From Ascarosepion bandense (lineage: Eukaryota; Mollusca; Cephalopoda; Sepiida; Sepiidae), in NCBI GenBank assembly GCA_037127315.1, contig JBBBDQ010001156.1, positions 2,351,001-2,415,000 of the forward strand: a DNA stretch of 64,000 nucleotides, read 5' to 3'. The notes under the pieces were generated by a model. The model made no database searches and was not told the DNA's origin. It was given only the letters and a program-made list of their open reading frames with translations. This document shows positions 1 to 11,117 of this stretch, piece by piece. The translations under genes and the position numbers were made by a program. Position 1 is the stretch's first letter. Each line of letters opens with the position of its first letter.

Positions 1-527
1 CTTAGTTCGTCGGACCAGAAGCCATGAAATTAGTTGTGGATTAGACAGAGGGAAGCCACATCTAGTCGGGGAGAAACTGGCTGAAGTCGAGCTGCCTGTT
101 CGGAACCAATCACAATGCAGATTCTTCTTTGGAGCCTGTCGAGAGGAACAGCAGTGGCGCCTGACCAGATATGATAACAGTATTCCAAGCACGGTCGAAT
201 GGTTTATATGTATATGTGCAAGATGGATTCGAGTAGAAAAAAACTTCCTGGCCCGACACAATGACCAAACCTTCCTAGCAGTGGATTTAGCTCTTGATTC
301 AATTTAATGATTCCACTTGAGGTAGGAAGAAATGATAAGGCAGAGGAGGTGCAGTGTATTGCTTTCAGAGAGACTTGCTTGGTTCATGCATATGGGTGTC
401 AGGAGTGATTGCCTGTGATGGTCGGCAGGAATTTCGTTTTAGAGGCACGGAAATTTACCAGCCACTTCTTACCCCAATCCACCACTGAGTGGAGGTCCTT
501 CTTGAGAGCAGCAGCGAGATTATCTGT
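1..527 (-). mobile_element. Decayed Jockey-type LINE fragment, reverse transcriptase C-terminal region
   Basis: The stretch aligns by eye, in the same order, with the better LINE copy at 33180-33710. Shared blocks are the stretch around cagaagcc-tgaaa, the gaccagatat..cagtattc block, the cttcctggcc block and the final block ttaccccaatccaccactgag near 470-490. On the minus strand this corresponds to the end of the reverse transcriptase and the conserved region that follows it. The reading frame is destroyed by many small indels, so this is an old copy. It starts before the window. No intact ORF remains. Confidence 0.8.
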
Positions 528-734
528 TGCCTTTTCATGATATATTATACGATAAATTGTCAATATGAATTTTAACTTATAATAACAGTTTTCTTCGGAA
601 TATTCACAATAATTTATCGATCGATTTGCTTTTTATTGCTTACTTACCCATTGTTGGTTATTTGATAATGTAACCTAAATTTGTTGTTAACATCATTAAT
701 AAAGCTAACCAGCATTCACATTTTTTAAAACTCA
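528..734. other. AT-rich spacer, nothing recognised
   Basis: Unique-looking AT-rich DNA between the LINE fragment and the minisatellite. No ORF, tRNA-like box or repeat family of this window is visible in it. Confidence 0.5.
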
Positions 735-1560
735 CAAGAATTTAATTCAGTCGTCACCGTCCTTAGATCACCCAAGAATTTAATCCAATCGTCACCGTTC
801 TTAGAGCTTTCAAGAATTAAATTCGTCACCCTTTTTAAGAACCTCCAAAAATTTAATTCAATCGTCACCCTCTTTAGAATCCCCAAGAATGTAATTTAAT
901 CGTCACCGTTCATAGAGTCCTCAAGTATGAAATCGAATTGTTGCCGTTCTTAGAAACTCCAACAGTTTAATCTAATCGTCACCGTTCTTAGAGCTTCCTA
1001 AGACGGAATCAAAATGTCACTGTTCATAGATCCTCTAAGAATTTAAACCAATCGTCAAACTTCTTACATACTCCCAGAACGGAATTCAGTCGTCGACGTT
1101 CTTACAAGCCAAATAAGTCTATTCAATTGCTAGCCGTTCTTAATCCCTTCAAGAATCTAATCCAATACTCGCCGTTCTTATAACTTTCAGTGATTGTAAT
1201 CCAGTCTAAACGCTTGTAAGTATTAACTCAAATCCTTGTCGTTGTTACAACATCCAAGAATGTAATTTCAACATTGCCGTAATCAGAGCCTCGGAAATTA
1301 TAATCAAATAATCGCTGATTTTAGAACATCCAAGATTCAAATCCAATCGTCACTGTTCTTTTCCAGTCTCCAAGTATGTAAGCCAGTCGTCATTGGTTTT
1401 ACAATCTCCAAGAACTTAATCAATTTGTAGACGTTCTTTGCGTTTTAATATTGCAATCCACTCTTAGGGGGTCATCAAGAATTCATGTATGGTATCCAAT
1501 AGTTTTCATTCTTAGAGGTTTCAAGCATGTAATCCAATCATAGGTTTTTGTATTGTAAGA
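735..1560. repeat. Degenerate 38-bp minisatellite (about 20 units)
   Basis: A unit of the form caagaatttaat-caatcgtcaccgttcttagag recurs with a 38-bp period: unit starts at 735, 773, 811, 846 and 884 can be read directly. Units become more divergent and variable in length to the right, fading out near 1560. The recurring aatcgtcaccgttctta core is the most conserved part. It has no coding potential. It is followed almost directly by a TTA microsatellite. Confidence 0.85.
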
Positions 1561-1581
1561 TTTCCAATGTGAGGCAAGAAG

Positions 1582-1582
<1 letters not shown>

Positions 1583-1628
<46 letters not shown>

Positions 1629-1629
1629 T
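1583..1629. repeat. (TTA)n microsatellite
   Basis: About 15 uninterrupted TTA units. This is the same microsatellite that flanks the RLE-type LINE copies between 23 and 33 kb, but no LINE sequence abuts it here. Confidence 0.95.
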
Positions 1630-2524
1630 ACACTGCTAAATTAAAATAGTTTTACTGAAATAGCAAAAGGGGTAGTGAAATGTAATTTCGTAAAAGAAAA
1701 AGCTTTCCTTTAATACCCAAGAAATTTATATAAGATAAGGGAAAGACCATTGCCAAAACTCTACCAATTACACCACGTTACCTTATTGTTTGTTTAACTA
1801 AGTTTATTTTGTTCATCTTGTAATATTTTTATTCGTGTAATTTTATTTAAATATAGACATTAGTCGATCTATGGGTAATAAGATAACTGTAAACTATTTA
1901 GTCAAGTCGGCGAGTTATATAAATGATATTTGCGAGGTATAAAATTGTTTTAATTGGATAACAAGGTGTGTTTAGAGCAAAATAACTTTAGGGAAAAGTC
2001 AGTGGGGGAAACCTACCTGGTAGATCTGAACGAATTGGATGGTGGAGTGGGGTTTGGAAGAGATACCAAGAGAAAAAATATTGAGAGTGACTAGAGACAG
2101 AGCCAAGTAGAAGTCTACGATCACTTACATCCTGAAAAGAAATTGATAATTGATTCCAATTTTCACGGTACTTATAAAAGCCGTCAATTAAAGATTGCAC
2201 CTTTATAAAAAAAACAACAACTAAAAATGCCTACATTCAAAATTAATTACAAAATAGTTATATTTTTTAAAATGCTTTTAAATATTCAATTGAATGTTCA
2301 ATTATCTCCCTAAAGCAAGCACCTTTAAGTTGGGCACTTTTAAAACTCGAGATTTTTTGTAACAGTCGTCAGGGCTTCGATCACTGAATTTTGTCAATGT
2401 AACAAAAGTTTATTCGTCTTGTGCTCAATGTAAGTAGAGGAATGAAATTCTATGCATTCATCAACCTGGCCTTCATAAATATCGTTAATATAACAATTGT
2501 GATAACGGAGTAATTCCGGTGAGC
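1630..2524. other. AT-rich intergenic DNA
   Basis: No repeat family from the rest of the window and no credible coding sequence. A 70-codon minus-strand open frame at 1988-2200 has no recognisable motif and is likely chance. Confidence 0.5.
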
Positions 2525-3595
2525 TGCAAATGAGAGTTAAGAAAAGAGAATAAAGAAAGAAGACAAATTAAAAAAAATAGTAGAAAGGAATGAGAAAGAG
2601 AAAGAGAGAGAGAGAGAGAGAGTGAGAGAGAGAGAATAAGATGAAGGAAAAGGGTGTATGTGAAAGAAATAAGAGGGAGAGAGAACGAGAATACAATGAG
2701 GTGGAGCGAGAGAGAGTGTGTATGAAAAAGAGAGAGAACAAAAATACGGTGATGAAAAATGGGAAGCAGGGTGTATGTGAAAAAAGTACAAAAGAGAACG
2801 AGAACAGGAGAGTGATCAGGAATACAATGTGTGTATATGTGTATGTGTGTGTATGTGTATGAATAGTAAAAGAGAGTAAATACGATGAGAAAAAGGGGCA
2901 GATTATTTGTGAAAGAAGTAAGAGAGAGAGAAAAAAACAAGAATACAGTTAAGAAAAAAAGCAGTGTGTGAGAGAGACAAAACAACGATTAGGGGAGAAA
3001 GAAAGTAGAGTGAAGGGGGAAGGAGTAAAAGAGAGAAACAAGAGTAGAATCAGGGAAAATAGAGAGCTGGGTGTGTGTGAAAGGAGTAAAACAGAGAGAG
3101 AGAACAAGAATACAATGGAGAAAAAATGGGAGCAGTTCGTTTGTGAAATGAGTAAAAGTAAGAGAGAGAGAGAACAAGAATAGGGTGAGAAGAAACAGAA
3201 GCTACGTGTGAGTGAAAAAGAAGAGAGAGAGAGAGGGGACAAGAATACGATGAAAAAGAAATGAGAGAGAAGTTTGTGAAAGGATTAAAAGTGAGATAGG
3301 GAAAAAGAGACAAAGAGAGAGGGAGATAAAAAAGGGAGAGAAAACAAATAAACGGTCAGGGTGAACATAGATCAGGTGCGTGTAAAAAGAGTAACAGAGA
3401 GAGATAAGACAAGATGCTGATGAAGGAGAAAATATAAGCAGGGTTTGTATGAAAGAAGTAAACGTCAGAGAGAAAGAGAAAAGAAGAAGAAAAAAGAAAA
3501 ATACGTTAAGAAAAAAGCGAACAGTGTGTGTGTGTGAGAAGATTAAGTGAGAGAGAAAGAAAAAGAGAGAGTAATCAAGAATAGCATACTCTCCG
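2525..3595. repeat. Purine-rich (GA)n minisatellite tract, about 1.07 kb
   Basis: The plus strand is almost entirely A and G. It is built from degenerate units such as gagagagaacaagaatac..gagaaaaa..gg-agcaggtgtgtgtgaaagaagtaa. Short pure GA runs (2595-2635) and a GT run (2827-2860) are embedded. The strand asymmetry makes every frame open for long stretches, giving Leu/Ser/Phe-rich or Lys/Arg/Glu-rich pseudo-ORFs. Such homopurine tracts can adopt triplex structures; that is general knowledge, not shown here. Confidence 0.9.
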
Positions 3596-3609
3596 ATCAT
3601 CCCTGAATT

Positions 3610-4175
3610 ATTTTTTTTTCTTTTTTAATCATCTCACCCCAAGCAAGGCATTCCACTGCCACTATTGCGCATGGGGCTACATAGGGGAAGGTAAAGAGAA
3701 GGAGTGGTTAGACATAGGGAATGTCAGGAGGAAGGTGACAGATGAGTAAGGATAGCGAGGATGAGGGTTGGGCAGATGGGAAGAGTGTTTTTTTTTAATC
3801 ATCTCACCCCAAGCAAGGCATTCCACTGCCACTATTGCGCATGGGGCTACATAGGTGAAGGTAAAGAGAAGGAGTGGTTAGACATAGGGAATGTCAGGAG
3901 GAAGGTGACAGATGAGTAAGGATAGCGAGGATGAGGGTTGGGCAGATGGGAAGAGTGTTTTTTTTTAATCATCTCACCCCAAGCAAGGCATTCCACTGCC
4001 ACTATTGTGCATGGGGCTACATAGGGGAAGGTAAAGAGAAGGAGTGGTTAGACATAGGGAATGTCAGGAGGAAGGTGACAGATGAGTAAGGATAGCGAGG
4101 ATGAGGGTTGGGCAGATGGGAAGAGTGTTTGATAGAATGGGAGCAGGTTAGTGTATTAGTGTGTTAGTGTGTTAG
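3610..4175 (-). repeat. Three tandem 170-bp copies of a Jockey-type LINE 3' tail
   Basis: The block beginning aatcatctcaccccaagcaa starts at 3627, 3797 and 3967, an exact 170-bp period. The units are nearly identical, with about one substitution each (for example gcgcatgg versus gtgcatgg). Each unit starts with a T run, so on the minus strand it ends in poly(A). The unit matches the 3' UTR of the LINE copies at 12600-12760, 32899-32950 and 41645-41820. This is therefore a recent tandem amplification of a LINE tail, without coding sequence. Confidence 0.9.
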
Positions 4176-4911
4176 GTGTCTATAATCTAAAAGGTGATAA
4201 AAAACAAATACAAAAACAACCCTAAAACTGAACCCTACTGAAGAAACATAATCTGTTTAGACTCCTTACAACGAAATGAAATGCCAAATGCACATTTATA
4301 GGCACAGCAGCTGCAACGTGTCAAAAACGTTTCGACAAAAAGAACACCACGATCACCTCTGGGGGTAACGTTCTCCGTCATGAGAGAAGTCAGAATACAG
4401 ACATCACAACTGTCATAATCGCATAACCATGCAACAAGTGATTATTACATTTTACGATCGCTGCAAAACATTTGGATGGGGAAAACATTCTCTAATGAAA
4501 ACCAGATGCAAGATTCTAAAGACGCCAGTAACAATGTGCACAATCTTTTAATTGAATAAAATGTAATTTTATTTTATATTTTGAAGAAGAAAATTCATAA
4601 ACGAAAATATTATTTCTGAATCAACCTTACACGACATGCATATGTATATGTGTTTGTGTGTGTGTGTGTTTATGTGTTTATGCATGTATAAATTTTCTCA
4701 GATGTAATGTGTAGAAAAAACAATAAAAGAGACAAGAATAAAACCACTTGCTTTAGCTGACGCGTTTCATCATCTGACTTAATTTATCACATTGCTTTAG
4801 TTTATAGACACTTTATGGATTATAAAAATTTTGTTTTGCACAAAGTCCGATAATAAAACGCTTCGGCTAAGCCTAAGTATAGTTTTTTCTTGACTCTTAT
4901 ATATATAAATA
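4176..4911. other. AT-rich intergenic DNA with a possible ribozyme remnant
   Basis: Mostly unassigned. Around 4755-4778 the minus strand reads GATGATGAAACGCGTCAGC. This resembles the 3' half (GAAAC..GTC) of a type I hammerhead but lacks a CTGANGA core and stem II. No ORF. Confidence 0.4.
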
Positions 4912-5050
4912 TATTGTCATCCGCAGACAGATCTGTTTCGCTGTATCACAGTACGGTTAGACTCCGATTGCTACATAACCCAGGCTCGAAACCCGACCGA
5001 ATTGGCGTCAACCGGCGACTCCATCCCTGGACCACGGAGCGTTATATATA
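4912..5050 (-). mobile_element. Diverged copy of hammerhead-bearing tRNA-like SINE
   Basis: On the minus strand a tRNA-like B-box-like stretch (near 5005-5012, ggtttcgagcctgg on minus) is followed by the block containing ACTGTGATACAG-CGAAAC. This lines up with the SINE copies at 18.3, 61.2 and 62.5 kb. The CTGATGA core of the hammerhead is deleted here, while the GAAAC and the GTC that would precede the cleavage site remain. A short TA-rich run abuts the 3' end at 4905-4918, as in the other copies. Confidence 0.6.
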
Positions 5051-5460
5051 AATCCAGGTAAAGGGGACCCAAGGTTTTACGATTTTGAGTACCCTGGAAT
5101 TTACTTTTTTATTAAAAGTGCTCAATACAATAAATATTGCAGCATATAATATAATCATATAATTATGAATTAAAAATACATTGCGACACGGAAATTTCTT
5201 CAATTTAACTGGCATGGCTGGTTCATACCGGGAAGGTTAAACATAGCAAAACAGGTTTTAAAAATGTACTCAAAATTTCACGCAGTACGTATCATAAATT
5301 TAATTTTGGCCACTCTGGTTACCTTGGTCACATTAATTAGAGGAAACTACTATTTAGAGGGCACTGTCTCGAACCTTCGCCATTGTGGACTGTTGCTCCC
5401 TACAGATTGGTTTTTCCTAATGCGGATCTTTAAGCTTGCCGTGAGATGCCCACAGACGTA
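5051..5460. other. Unassigned AT-rich DNA
   Basis: Contains a 65-codon plus-strand open frame (5264-5461) with a hydrophobic start but no recognisable family. I do not regard it as a gene. Confidence 0.4.
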
Positions 5461-6092
5461 GAGGCTAAGGGGGACCGGGAGCCGCCGGTTACTGGACAGA
5501 CGCCCAAATGATTTGAAACCCTACAGAACTTCAGTGTAAACTACATTGTTCTGTACGTTCGGTAGCCAACAAAGCTGAAGTTGAGGCACGGTTGTTTAAA
5601 CTGCAAGCCCTCAGCCGCCTGTGAACGTTTCTTAGCAGCGGCGTCCATTAATCACCGAGACCATCGCTGCTCTGTACTTTCGGCAGCCCGTGAACGTACC
5701 TTAGCAGCGGGGTCCATTAAGAGCCGAGACCATTGCTGCTCTGTACTTTCAGAAGACCTTAAAGCGGCCCTATCAGCAGTAGCTTATGCTCGGCCCGTAT
5801 GGAGTCATCCAACCTGGAGCGCCTAAGTTTTTTACGGAAGCAATCACGGGATAACCTAATAGAACGCCTATCGTAAGTTTCAGTTGCTCTACTTTCTGCT
5901 GTGTGTTTTGCGACAATCGGACAGCACTAACAGAGGGGATTCTGTTGGCTCTAGTGGCACTCTTTGCTGATGCCAAAGCGCTTCGGCACCCAGTAAAACA
6001 TGTTTTTTTTTTGGATGGCATGGGTTTAAAAAGGAACGAACTCGCAGAGATATTCGTGCAACTACGTGGCCATCTTTGGTCGTTCAGAAGGA
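5461..6092. other. Relatively GC-rich unassigned island with a 69-bp direct duplication
   Basis: Base composition is clearly higher in G+C than the surroundings. A block starting gtgaacgt..cttagcagcgg at 5621 is repeated at 5690 (period 69). Open frames on both strands (5581-5826 plus; 5773-6021 minus) overlap it. Neither shows a known domain. It could be a remnant of an unrecognised element or of a gene; I cannot decide. Confidence 0.4.
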
Positions 6093-6290
6093 TTTTTTTT
6101 AATCATATCACCCCGAGCAAGGCGGTAATGCCACTGATGTGCAGGGGGCTACGTAACAGTGAAAAGATTAGGAAAGAGAAAGCCAGAAACCACATCCTAA
6201 ACAAGGAACAAGGGATGAGCCTCTTCACCTGTACAGTAGACGTGGGTGAAGTGTGAACCGGGCGATAGTTTAGTCTATCTACTCCAATTA
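6093..6290 (-). mobile_element. SINE with LINE-shared 3' tail (full copy)
   Basis: On the minus strand the element starts aattggagtagatagact, continues through ggttcacacttcacccacg (a possible Pol III B-box), and ends in a block tgccttgctcggggtgatatgattaaaa followed by poly(A). The last ~60 bp is close to the 3' end of the Jockey-type LINE in this window, while the first ~140 bp is unrelated to it. Other copies are at 12218, 12364 and 58303. It has no ORF of its own; antisense frames are chance. Confidence 0.8.
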
Positions 6291-6629
6291 AGTCTAAATC
6301 AGAGGAGCAAAATGTGCGTATAAACAACCGTGCAAGTTGTAGACCGGAGTTTGAGACACGTACAGCGAGATTCCGATAGCAAAAGTACAGGATTAGGGTT
6401 CCACAAAATGTTAAAAATGAATATGAAGACGATGCCCAATCAGGCAGCTGTAATTTGAATAGATCAGTTTAGTCTTGCATAATTCAACTGACGTCGCTAA
6501 TCAGGCATTCGAACTCGTGAAGCTCGTTAATGTTTCGCGCAGCACCGTATGTGCAAATTACAATCTGTAAAATTAATGCGTGACAAGCCTTGACATCGAA
6601 GACCCTAAAAGTTAAGGTAGAATTTCAGT
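6291..6629. other. Unassigned spacer
   Basis: No coding or repeat signal recognised between the SINE and the next interspersed repeat. Confidence 0.4.
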
Positions 6630-7361
6630 TAAATAGACTAAAAATCAATAGTTGTTTCCGATCAAAGCGAAACCGTAGATTGAAAGAAAAATGAATGGAT
6701 GCAAGTCAAAATTTAATTTCCGCTATCGATGTCAAATAAGTTTTCCGTCGCAAACTGAATTTTGATCACTAAATAAGTCCTCTGAGTGAATGGTATCATG
6801 ACTGAGACTAAGACCTACAACTGTACATATTTAGAGCAAAAACCGAAGCAAAAACTAAAATAAAAATGCTGAAAACCTAATTATACTCAGACACGATAGG
6901 ATATCGGGGTATCGATTTCCAATATGGGAGTCAACAAAGTCTTCCAATAATAAACTAGCCTAAGTAAGTCCATGAAAACTTATCGTACCCATCGGGTATA
7001 AAATTGGAGAAAATGAGCCATATTGATGGCTGATTATCGGTGTTTGACCAGATTCGATAGAATATCGGGGGTATCGATTTCCGATATCGGGGAAAATGAG
7101 TCGTCTAATGTTTGAGACTAAAAACTATAATTTTATCAAGTTAGAGCAAATTCTGCAGCAAGAACTTCGATAAAATGGCTGAAATTCTGATCTTAATCAG
7201 ACCTGATGGGATATTGGGATATCAGTTTCCGATATCCGGGGAAAGTCGGAAAAATTAAGTAGCCCATGACCTGACCGGAAGCCTAAAGAATATTTGTGTG
7301 AAGTTTGGTGAGAATCGGATAAAAATTGTGGATTTGTATAAATGTCATACAGATAAGCAGA

Positions 7362-7404
<43 letters not shown>

Positions 7405-7430
7405 CTTGCCTTTTATATATATAGATCTGT
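6630..7430 (-). mobile_element. Interspersed repeat family C, unclassified
   Basis: Aligns in reverse with 47550-48390 (plus). Shared blocks include the aaatcaaaatttgacttacatcc block, repeated ..ccgatatcggaaatcgat.. motifs, and a terminal block ending in a (CA)n/(GT)n run plus tatatatag. The interior carries several near-palindromic GATATCGGGG..GATATC motifs. No protein domain is visible, so it is probably a non-autonomous element. Other copies or relatives: 11118-11580, 13722-14215, 16333-17075. Confidence 0.6.
7366..7403. repeat. (CA)n microsatellite
   Basis: Nineteen CA dinucleotides at the edge of repeat family C. The same family edge carries GT/CA runs at 16710-16725 and 47575-47590. 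Confidence 0.95.
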
Positions 7431-8009
7431 CTAAACTACATTTAATACTTCTTATAAACTGTTGCCAGTTAATATTATTTTTCATTTTCTAGATAAATAG
7501 ATCTCAAATAACGTACATACTTCTGTACAAACCAATTTCATGAAGTTTTGTGAAAAACCTTCATTTTATTCACATATAAAACGACCCCCAACTTCTAAGT
7601 AATGCTAGTAGGCCTAATGTACTAGTAATCTACTAGTATTACTAGTAATACTAGTAGGCCTAATGTAGTCAAATAATGCACTACTGGGCATAATACTTAG
7701 AAATCTTATAACAAATAAATGATATTTCATTCTTTGTTATACAAAGCTACCCAAAATGGTGAAATAAAAAAGCCACTTATCGTAAAATATCCGATACGAA
7801 GATTTAAATACTGTACATGTGTTTTTGTTCATCCAACCCCCTGCGCACCAGTGACAATCCTGCCTTGCTTGGGATGAAATGATTATAAAACATACCTGGC
7901 TACAGTAGCTCCTTTACCCTGGGCCTGCGTATTCTAATGTTTGTTTTTTTGTTTTTAATATATGTGTAGCAAAACATCACCCACTATTTATGCCATTTAA
8001 AATCAACAA
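7431..8009. other. AT-rich DNA with a SINE/LINE tail fragment
   Basis: Positions 7838-7895 (plus) match only the shared SINE/LINE 3' tail (cccctgcgca..gtgacaat..tgccttgcttgggatgaaatgatt), so it is a 5'-truncated copy. At 7606-7670 there is a small cluster of actagta palindromes with tagtaggcctaatgta present twice. Nothing else is recognised. Confidence 0.5.
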
Positions 8010-9160
8010 ATCTATATCTATAAAAGTGACGAGGGTAGACGTTGTGTAAGTACTTGTTTGTTTGACAGACTCAGCTTAGGGTCTGCATTTTGCGGTCTAG
8101 CTCGACGCGAGTTGCGCTCAGATGTAGATCAAAATTTTAGAACGCTAACGACACGTTGAAATTTTTCAGAAAGCCAAAATTAGGGGTAGAAAAATATATA
8201 TTAAACCCCAAAAAGTCAGGGATCAGTTTATGTATTGATTATAATATAGAATCGATCACCCTACATTATATTATCTCTATCTATATATGTCGCCCTTCCC
8301 CCTCCCACCTTAATTTAATTTAATAGAGATATTCTACATTGTTACCTATATTTATAAGTATTCCTTAAACTGCCCAAGTGAAACCGGGCTAATTTATATT
8401 TACGAAAGTGACGAGGGAAAACGTTGTGTAATATTTGCTGTGTGGCTATGAATGCTGGACAATAACATCGAAAATGAGGACAAAACTGGAAGCGGCCAAA
8501 ATGTGGTTCTACAGAAGGATGCTACGGATATCGTGGACTGAGCATACAAGCAACGACGAGGTGTTAGAAAGAATGGCAACAAAAAGGAAATTGATGCTGA
8601 GCATCAGGAACAGACAACTAAAGTCCCTGGGACATGAAATGAGGAGGGAGAGCCTGGAGAACCTGATACTGACTGGCCAGATAGAAGGAAGGAGAGACAG
8701 AGGAAGGCAGCGGATAACATATTTCCAAGGCCTGATCAGGTGGATGACGGAACGGGGGTTGCCAGGAGCAACAGGAGCAAACATACTAAGAGCCACAAGG
8801 GATAGGGAGACGTGGAGAGCCATGATCGCCTACGTCCTGAAGGGACAGGGCACATAGAAGAAGAAGAAGAAATTCATCATATGTTTTTTTATACTTATTA
8901 TACCTTAAACTAGTAGACTGAAACCGGGCTAATTCTACTATAAAATGTATTATTGGTCATTTTACTATAGAATACATTATTCGTAATTCTACTATAAAAT
9001 ATATTATTGGGCATTTTGCATTAAAATATATTATTTATAAAAATGACGAGGGTGGACATTTTGGAAGTATTTGCTATGTAAATTCATCAAGTGTTTTTTA
9101 TTCTTATTATTCCTTAAACTACCCGAGTGAAACCGCGTTAAACTGCTAGTAACTTATATA
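8010..9160. mobile_element. Interspersed repeat family D, interrupted by an RTE-like LINE end
   Basis: The block tataaaagtgacgaggg..gacgttgtgtaagtatttg recurs at about 8023, 8400 and 9035. The block ccttaaactgcccgagtgaaaccgggctaa recurs at 8365, 8907 and 9113. These look like parts of one repeated unit. The middle unit is split by the LINE fragment at 8430-8872: its left part stops at tatttgctgtg and its right part resumes at aattcatca. No coding potential of its own. Confidence 0.55.
8430..8872 (+). pseudogene. C-terminal fragment of an RTE-like endonuclease-reverse transcriptase LINE
   Basis: An open frame of about 140 codons (8435-8857) encodes the tail that follows the reverse transcriptase in many invertebrate LINE proteins. 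It contains YECWTITSKMRTKLEA, FYRRMLRISW, then LKSLGHEMRRESLENLILTG, EGRRDRGRQRIT and RDRETWRAMIA. The catalytic RT core is absent, so this is a 5'-truncated insertion. It ends at a TAG inside a (GAA)n run, which would be the element's microsatellite-like tail. It lies inside repeat family D. Related, more decayed ends are at 10340-10895 and 61745-61990 (minus). Confidence 0.8.
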
Positions 9161-9539
9161 AATGAAAAATTAATAGATTTTCTCAAATCTGCATTCATTT
9201 CGTTTCGTGTTTACACTGCCTTTCTAATGACACACATTTTTTCATGGTTACCAGTACATAACACAGGATGTGCTACGAGTTGAGGTAGACAATTCAGATT
9301 ATGATAATTAAAGTCATTCTAAATAATAAGTACTATATATACATATGTTGTTTATTTTTTATTTATTTTACTAGAAACAACCAGAACATGTCGTTATGCA
9401 GAACGGTGACAAAGCTAGAGAATTGGGGATAAGGAAGTTGACAAAGATGGAGGAAGAATTAAAATGGCGGCACACAGTTGGTTGAATAAATCTACGGACA
9501 TATATCTAAATATTATCCTTTAAATTTATTTGCAGCAAT
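9161..9539. other. AT-rich intergenic DNA
   Basis: No recognisable feature. Confidence 0.4.
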
Positions 9540-9685
9540 AATATTTTGTTCCACCACGATATTTATCCTGTTATTTAACATCCTGTTATTTAACCCATAA
9601 CTGAAGGGAAGAGATGGATTAATAGCTTTCCCAAGGGTATTTGCGCGTAAGTGAATGCAATGAATTCAAGTGGAATAGTGGGTAG
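9540..9685 (-). mobile_element. tRNA-SINE body fragment
   Basis: On the minus strand the block gaattcattgcattcactta, then aatacccttgggaaag, then tctcttcccttcagttatgg matches the body of the tRNA-derived SINE seen in full at 14443, 27911 and 37630. The tRNA-like head is missing. At 9578-9602 the block cctgttatttaac is present twice. Confidence 0.7.
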
Positions 9686-10339
9686 AAAAGTTTGTCTATG
9701 GTAGTTAAAGGTTTACAGTCTTGTTTTAAATACAGAAGACGAAGGTCTATTTAAATTTTTGTAGTTCACAGGAAAACAAGAAACTGGAAGAGAGTTCCAT
9801 AGGCAATAAGTGCAAGAGAAGAAACTATCAAAATAGCTTACCTTTTTTTTAGCAATTTTAACAGTGAAATAATGAAACAAATATTTATTATTGATGTTGT
9901 TCGAATTGTTTCTTTCATAACATTGAGTAATTTATTTATCAGTTGCAATGCTGACCGACTTATTATGATTATTATTAGTAGTAGTAATAATAGGAGTAGT
10001 ATTGTCAAGAATCAGCATTTAAAATTATCGTTATTGTCTTATATATTAAGAGAGTTATAAGCATTATCATCAACCATAATGTTATAAACCCATTTGATGT
10101 GCATACGGCCGACTGCTTAGAACGTTAGCTTCCTGACCATGAGGCTACGTCGTTTTTTCAAACAGGTGGCGTCTAATCAATATCGGATTGGGCAGACAAT
10201 CTTAGTAACCTGCATTGTAAAAAAGTACCTGGAAATCTCACGACGTGTAGATCAAAGGCTTGTGAGTATAACTTGGTAGTTCGAAAGACGTTGATGGTTC
10301 GGTTAGTCCGAAATAGTAAGTTATCGTGACTGAGGGTTT
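9686..10339. other. Unassigned DNA
   Basis: At 10100-10160 the plus strand has a short tRNA-like look (gactgcttagaacgttagc..cctgaccatgaggct) without a convincing B-box. Otherwise nothing is recognised; the open frame at 9872-10060 is AT-rich and motif-free. Confidence 0.35.
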
Positions 10340-10895
10340 AAGTGGACCAAACATATGAGCAAAAAAAAAAGCCTAGACAAAATTGAAGCAAAAGTAGCAA
10401 ATGTAACTTCAGGAAGAGACTGCTGAAATTTCTAGGGCCCACTGTGATGTAAGAAGGATGGGAAAATATAATACTCACAGGTCGGACTGAAGGCTGAAGA
10501 GACAGACGAAAGTAACGCATAACCTACCTAATGAATTTAGCAGAGATAACAAAACGACAAAATTTATTAAGAGCTACAAAGGAGAAGAAACTGAGGAGAG
10601 CCATGATCGCTAATGTGCTGAAGCGGCATGCCACGTAGAAGAAGGGTTTATTCAAATCCTGATCACGCAGTATTACACGTTATCGACCAAACACTGTATT
10701 CGCTCATAACCTACCTAATGAATTTAGCAGAGATAACAAAACGACAAAATTTATTAAGAGCTACAAAGGAGAAGAAACTGAGGAGAGCCATGATCGCTAA
10801 TGTCCTGAAGCGGCATGCCACGTAGAAGAAGGGTTTATTCAAATCCTGATCACGCAGTATTACACGTTATCGACCAAACACTGTATTCGCTCAGA
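10340..10895 (+). pseudogene. Decayed RTE-like LINE end with a 187-bp tandem duplication
   Basis: Remnants match the LINE tail at 8435-8857: the translated pieces NLAEITKRQNLLRATKEKK and RRAMIANVLKRHAT correspond to the end of that protein. The 187-bp segment from 10521 (aacctacctaatgaattt) is repeated from 10708 with almost no change. The duplication is therefore younger than the decay. Frameshifts break the upstream part (10340-10520). Confidence 0.75.
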
Positions 10896-11117
10896 TTATA
10901 TTTGTTGCATAATGTACAGGTTGATTGTGTGCATATTGAACATACGTAAATGCGACTGATAAGGTATCTGCAACAGGGATTAAATAAGCGTCTTTTCAGA
11001 ATAGGCTACTCGTAACTAAAATATCAGCTACTATATACTCATTATTTGAAGTGAATTTAATTTTGCTTTTAAGTTGAATTTTCGCAGTTCTTTTAAATCA
11101 TTCTTGTTTATCATATA
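10896..11117. other. Unassigned AT-rich DNA
   Basis: No recognisable feature. Confidence 0.35.

Noticed and set aside
2485..3600. Several overlapping ORFs of 60-166 codons on both strands
   Set aside because: They are translations of the purine-rich minisatellite (Leu/Ser/Phe or Lys/Arg/Glu repeats) with no domain.
7606..7670. actagta palindrome cluster as a regulatory site
   Set aside because: Short, AT-rich and unsupported by any neighbouring gene.
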